In this document: positions 7,308 to 10,048 of the stretch, piece after piece
Layout: each line of letters starts with the position of its first letter
Numbering within the stretch: position 1 is the stretch's first letter
DNA from: CAZPAN01 sp964428485
GTDB taxonomy: Bacteria > Actinomycetota > Coriobacteriia > Coriobacteriales > CADBOM01
DNA length: 10,048 nucleotides
Assembly (NCBI GenBank): GCA_964428485.1
Contig: CAYRYP010000051.1
Span: forward strand, 1 to 10,048
Reading direction: 5' to 3'
Notes under the pieces: generated by a model
Databases searched by the model: none
What the model was told of the DNA's origin: nothing
The model's input: only the letters and a program-made list of their open reading frames with translations
Made by a program: the position numbers and the translations under genes

Positions 7308-8837
7308 TCAGGCTCCCTGCTGGAATGCTTCCTCCCTCATGTGGGGAAACAGAAGGACATCCCTGATCGAAGCCGAGTCGGTGAGAAGCATGACCAACCT
7401 GTCGACCCCGATGCCGATGCCGCCGGCCGGGGGCATTCCGTACTCGAGCGCCCTGATGTAGTCGGCATCGTAGCCCATCGCCTCGGCGTCGCCGCTCTCC
7501 TTGGCCTCGACCTGCTTAATGAACCTCTCTCGCTGATCCACTGGATCGTTGAGTTCGGAAAACGCATTGGCGTACTCGTGGCCGCATATGACGAGCTCGA
7601 AGCGATCAGTGAGAAGCGGGTTGTCCGCGTTTCTTTTGGCAAGGGGCGAGACCTCCAGTGGAAAAGCTGTCACGAAGGTCGGGTTGACGATCGAGCTCTC
7701 CACGAGCTCATCGTAGAGCTCGGCGATGAGCTTGCCTGTGCCCCACGGCTCCTCGGTCTCGATGCCAAACCTCTTGCAAAGATTCCTCAGCTCGTCGACC
7801 GGAGTGTCGATGGTGACTTCACTACCTACCTTCTCGGAGACCAGCTCGCACATCGTGCACGACCTCCACTCGCCGCCGAGGTCGACCTCGATTCCCTGGT
7901 AGGTGATCTGAAGGCTGTCGTTGGCTGCCAGGCACGCGGCCTGTATGACGGCTCGGGCAAGTTCCTTCATCCCGTCGATATCGGTGAAGGCCTGATAGGC
8001 CTCAACCATCGTGAACTCCGGGTTGTGAGTGGGGTCCATGCCCTCGTTTCTAAACGACCTGTTGAGCTCGAACACCCTCTCGAAGCCGCCGACCAGCAAC
8101 CTCTTAAGGTAGAGCTCCGGTGCGATCCTTAAGTAGAAATCGCGATCCAGCGCGTTGTGGTGCGTCACAAATGGCCTTGCCGTAGCGCCTCCCGGGATCG
8201 GGTGGAGCATCGGCGTCTCGACCTCCATGAACCCGCGCGACTCCATGGTCCTCCGGATACAAGAGATGATCGCGGAGCGCTTCTCAAAGGTGTGCTTGAC
8301 CTCGGGGTTGGCAATCAGGTCGGCGTAACGTTGCCTGTAGCGAATCTCCTTATCCTTGAGGCCGTGGAACTTCTCCGGAAGGGGTCGGATAGACTTCGTG
8401 AGGAGCACCACACGACCCGGCACCACCGAGAGCTCCCCCCTGCGGGTGCGGCATACGCTGCCCTCGACGCCGATCCAGTCGCCCACGTCGAGATCCTTGA
8501 TCGCAGCAAAGGCCTCCTCGCCCACAACGTTCATCCTGCAGAAGACCTGGATCTCGGCGGTGACGTCGCGTATCACCAGAAAGCAAATCTTTCCCTGGTC
8601 GCGCTTGGCGATGATGCGTCCTGCGACCTTGAAGGAGTCGTCGGTGTCCTGACCATCCTCGAGCGATGCATAGCGCTCCCTGAGGTCCGAGAGGTGGATG
8701 TCGCAGTCCCACCTGTGCTTGTACGCCTCCTCGCCGGAGTCAATGAGAGTTTGACGCTTGCGCAGCCTGACCTCGATGGGGTCGTCCACGACCTCTGGGG
8801 CCTGCCTAGCAGCGCCTTCCCCGTTCTCCGCACTCAC
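7308..8837 (-). CDS. lysS: Lysine--tRNA ligase (class II)
   Basis: A complete 509-aa class II LysRS that charges tRNA-Lys. After a short acidic leader, an OB-fold anticodon-binding domain spans about residues 68-150. The catalytic domain follows: motif 1 around FMEVETPML (203-211) with PGGATARPF (215-223), motif 2 FRNEGMDPTHNPEFT (262-276), the active-site segment ANAFSELNDP (423-432), and motif 3 PPAGGIGIGVDR (469-480). The start is GTG (8835-8837), which overlaps the greA stop in GTGA (4 nt). GGAG lies 8-9 nt upstream, so coupling with greA is likely. The C-terminus ends soon after the FPHM block, with no fused membrane or acyl-transfer domain such as the mycobacterial LysX has. Confidence 0.98.
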   Translation of the reverse strand: MSAENGEGAARQAPEVVDDPIEVRLRKRQTLIDSGEEAYKHRWDCDIHLSDLRERYASLEDGQDTDDSFKVAGRIIAKRDQGKICFLVIRDVTAEIQVFCRMNVVGEEAFAAIKDLDVGDWIGVEGSVCRTRRGELSVVPGRVVLLTKSIRPLPEKFHGLKDKEIRYRQRYADLIANPEVKHTFEKRSAIISCIRRTMESRGFMEVETPMLHPIPGGATARPFVTHHNALDRDFYLRIAPELYLKRLLVGGFERVFELNRSFRNEGMDPTHNPEFTMVEAYQAFTDIDGMKELARAVIQAACLAANDSLQITYQGIEVDLGGEWRSCTMCELVSEKVGSEVTIDTPVDELRNLCKRFGIETEEPWGTGKLIAELYDELVESSIVNPTFVTAFPLEVSPLAKRNADNPLLTDRFELVICGHEYANAFSELNDPVDQRERFIKQVEAKESGDAEAMGYDADYIRALEYGMPPAGGIGIGVDRLVMLLTDSASIRDVLLFPHMREEAFQQGA

Positions 8838-9340
8838 TGCTCGTCTCCGTCCTTTCCATCCCTCTTGCCGGTGTCTCTGCTGATCTTGATGATCTTAAAC
8901 TCGTTGACCTCGCCGTTGTTGCCGGCGACCTCGACGACATCGCCCTTCTTGGCGCCGATGAGGGCGGATCCGACCTTGGACTCGTTGGAGATCTTGCCGT
9001 TGAAGAAGTCGACCTCAGCGGAGCCGACTATCGTATAGACCTGCTCCTTGCCATTGACCTCTACGGTCACGCTGCTGCCGATGTTTACCTTGTTGGAGCG
9101 CTTGGGCGCATTGACGACCGATGCGTTGGCGAGAATCTGGTTGATCTCGGCGATCCTGCTCTCCATGAACGCCTGCTCGTTCTTGGCGTCATCGTACTCG
9201 GAGTTCTCGGTGATGTCGCCGAACTCCCTGGCGACCCTAATGCGCTCACCGATCTCGGCGCGTTTCTCGTTCTCTAGATAATGCAGCTCCTTGATGAGCT
9301 CGTCGCGCCCTTCTGCGGTGAGAACCATTTCCTTTGCCAT
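8834..9340 (-). CDS. greA: Transcription elongation factor GreA
   Basis: GreA enters the secondary channel of RNA polymerase and stimulates cleavage of backtracked RNA, rescuing stalled complexes. The 168-aa product has the two-domain layout: an N-terminal coiled-coil hairpin (about residues 1-75) whose tip GDITENSEYDDAK carries the acidic residues D42 and E45 (E. coli D41 and E44), then a C-terminal FKBP-like domain with VGSAEVDF (105-112) and SALIGAKKGD (125-134). The last 15 residues are a charged tail. The ATG at 9338-9340 is preceded by AAAGGA at about 9 nt. The gene overlaps lysS by 4 nt and probably heads the long operon. In the 101 nt between its start and the upstream hairpin I see no strong sigma-70 promoter. 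Confidence 0.97.
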   Translation of the reverse strand: MAKEMVLTAEGRDELIKELHYLENEKRAEIGERIRVAREFGDITENSEYDDAKNEQAFMESRIAEINQILANASVVNAPKRSNKVNIGSSVTVEVNGKEQVYTIVGSAEVDFFNGKISNESKVGSALIGAKKGDVVEVAGNNGEVNEFKIIKISRDTGKRDGKDGDEQ

Positions 9341-9441
9341 CTGAAGATATCCTTTCGATTCGCTGTCGCGATTCTTACCTGTTGCCAGCCGACTTATCCG
9401 AGGTCTTGCCGAACGGCGTGAGCATCAAACCCAACACATCA

Positions 9442-9487
9442 GAAACGGCATGCCACCGAGCGGACAGCTGAGATGGCACACCGTTTC
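9442..9487 (-). terminator. Hairpin between tatA and greA, likely tatA terminator or greA leader structure
   Basis: In minus-strand RNA the arms 9474-9487 and 9442-9455 (GAAACGGTGTGCCA and TGGCATGCCGTTTC) form 14 continuous pairs including two adjacent G-U wobbles. U-G and C-G pairs extend the inner end, leaving a loop of about 14 nt. The A and U runs at the base and the TTTCT that follows resemble a weak intrinsic terminator. In plus-strand RNA the two wobble positions become C/A mismatches, so the structure favours minus-strand transcription. It lies 30 nt downstream of the tatA stop and about 100 nt before greA. The U run is poor, so an mRNA 3'-end stabiliser or a leader element is also possible. 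Confidence 0.55.
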
Positions 9488-9516
9488 GAGTTATGACACT
9501 GTGGGATCCGATCCTG

Positions 9517-9759
9517 CTATTCGACCTTGTCATCCGCGCTACCGGTGGAATCTACCTTACCGGAGCCGTTGACGGTGGCATCGGCGTCGACTTTGTCGTC
9601 TGCAGCCGAGTCCTTGCCCTCCATGCCATCCCTAAAGTTCTTGACAGTGCGTCCGATCGACGCTCCGAGCTTCGGAAGACTCTTTGGACCGAAGATTATA
9701 AGCACGACCACGAGGATCACTATGAGCTCGGCAAGACCTATCCTTGGCAATTCTTTCAC
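9517..9759 (-). CDS. tatA: Sec-independent protein translocase subunit TatA (TatA/E family)
   Basis: TatA oligomerises in the membrane and forms the passage for folded proteins with twin-arginine signals. The product (80 aa from the GTG at 9757-9759) has a hydrophobic helix at about residues 10-22 opened by IGLAEL, the hinge FG (23-24), an amphipathic helix PKSLPKLGASIGRTVKNFRDG (roughly 25-45), and a polar Asp/Ser/Gly/Val tail. A TAG stop directly precedes the GTG. A TTG start at 9748-9750, giving MPRIGLAEL and 77 aa, is at least as likely: AGGTGA sits just before it at suitable spacing, while the GTG has only AGG three bases away. No tatC or tatB is nearby, which is common for tatA in actinobacteria and their relatives. 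Confidence 0.92.
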   Translation of the reverse strand: MKELPRIGLAELIVILVVVLIIFGPKSLPKLGASIGRTVKNFRDGMEGKDSAADDKVDADATVNGSGKVDSTGSADDKVE

Positions 9760-9788
9760 CTACCTGATACTTGAATCCGTAGTGAAAC

Positions 9789-9817
9789 TCTATACCACTT
9801 GCAATACTACCACCCAA
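9789..9817 (-). promoter_or_regulatory. Candidate sigma-70 type promoter for tatA
   Basis: On the minus strand TTGGGT (9812-9817) and TATAGA (9789-9794) are separated by 17 bp, and TG precedes the -10 hexamer by one base (extended -10). Transcription would start about 20-25 bp before the tatA start codon, leaving a short leader containing the ribosome binding site. This is a pattern match only; no start site data are available. Confidence 0.5.
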
Positions 9818-9926
9818 CGTGCACATAAGCCGCTGTCGTAATGCAAGCGACGCCTACGCACGGTCAGTGACATCTTAAACATTGACGCCTAAGCCTACCT
9901 GAACGTCTCTAGCTGCTCGGATGTGG

Positions 9927-9953
9927 AAAAGGCCAGGGTGGAAAACCCTGGCC
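9927..9953 (-). terminator. Intrinsic terminator of tRNA-Pro
   Basis: In minus-strand RNA, GGCCAGGG and CCCTGGCC form a perfect 8-bp GC-rich stem around the 7-nt loop TTTTCCA, followed directly by TTTT. It begins 10 nt after the CCA end of tRNA-Pro, so it should end that transcript and insulate tatA. Confidence 0.88.
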
Positions 9954-9963
9954 TGTCGCATAC

Positions 9964-10040
9964 TGGTCGGGATGACTGGATTCGAACCAGCGACCTCTGC
10001 GTCCCGAACGCAGCGCTCTACCAAGCTGAGCCACATCCCG
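9964..10040 (-). tRNA. tRNA-Pro (anticodon CGG)
   Basis: The minus strand gives a full cloverleaf: acceptor stem CGGGATG/CATCCCG, anticodon stem CTGCG/CGCAG around the loop TTCGGGA (anticodon CGG, decoding CCG), a T arm with TTCGAAT, discriminator A, and an encoded CCA (9964-9966). A strong terminator follows 10 nt downstream. The upstream promoter lies outside the window. Confidence 0.97.
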
Positions 10041-10048
10041 ACAAGCGA

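Noticed and set aside
9341..9441. Promoter for greA
   Set aside because: GATAAG and TAAGAA are weak -10 candidates, but neither has a -35 box at 16-18 bp.
9790..9882. A 30-codon open frame on the minus strand before tatA, starting at the ATG at 9880-9882 (basic RRRR run)
   Set aside because: It overlaps the proposed tatA promoter, has a weak ribosome binding site and a composition typical of noncoding sequence.
1..10048. A new defence, mobile or biosynthetic system
   Set aside because: Every sizeable stretch is explained by a conserved housekeeping gene on one strand; no repeats, integrase, transposase, atypical composition or unknown gene cluster is present.

Overview
The window is a compact run of housekeeping genes, all on the minus strand, bounded by two minus-strand tRNA genes. 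It looks like a Gram-positive chromosome of moderately high GC. The order greA-lysS-clpC-ispD-ispF-cysS-rlmB-yacP/rae1 mixes blocks familiar from Actinomycetota (lysS near clpC; ispD-ispF-cysS-rlmB) and from Bacillota (cysS...rlmB-rae1). With the TatA-type protein, the ClpC M-domain and the basic tail on RlmB, my best guess is an actinobacterium, most likely of the class Coriobacteriia. This assignment is an inference from gene order and sequence flavour; no search was run.

Layout in the direction of transcription (high to low coordinates): tRNA-Pro(CGG) and its intrinsic terminator; a gap of about 200 bp with a promoter-like sequence; tatA; a 176-bp gap with a long hairpin; then greA, lysS, clpC, ispD, ispF, cysS, rlmB and a YacP/Rae1-type NYN nuclease; finally tRNA-Thr(TGT). 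Several joins are tight: greA/lysS overlap by 4 nt, ispD/ispF are 3 nt apart, rlmB/yacP overlap by 1 nt, and clpC/ispD are 21 nt apart. The greA-to-yacP block is therefore probably one long operon. The gaps at lysS-clpC (66 nt), ispF-cysS (64 nt) and cysS-rlmB (57 nt) could hold internal regulation, but I see no strong promoter in them.

The block serves gene expression and protein homeostasis: transcript cleavage by stalled RNA polymerase (GreA), charging of Lys and Cys tRNAs (LysS, CysS), 23S rRNA ribose methylation (RlmB family), ribosome-linked mRNA cleavage (Rae1 family) and protein unfolding for ClpP (ClpC). Two consecutive MEP-pathway enzymes (IspD, IspF) for isoprenoid precursors sit in the middle. 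TatA is a Tat export component standing apart from any visible tatC.

I found no mobile element, CRISPR array, phage gene, toxin-antitoxin pair or defence system, and no new multi-gene system. The plus strand carries no convincing gene. Points worth a second look are small: a hairpin between tatA and greA that pairs fully only in minus-strand RNA, a short palindrome just before clpC, N-terminal extensions on IspD, IspF and RlmB, an uncertain tatA start, and a substitution in a ClpC AAA motif.
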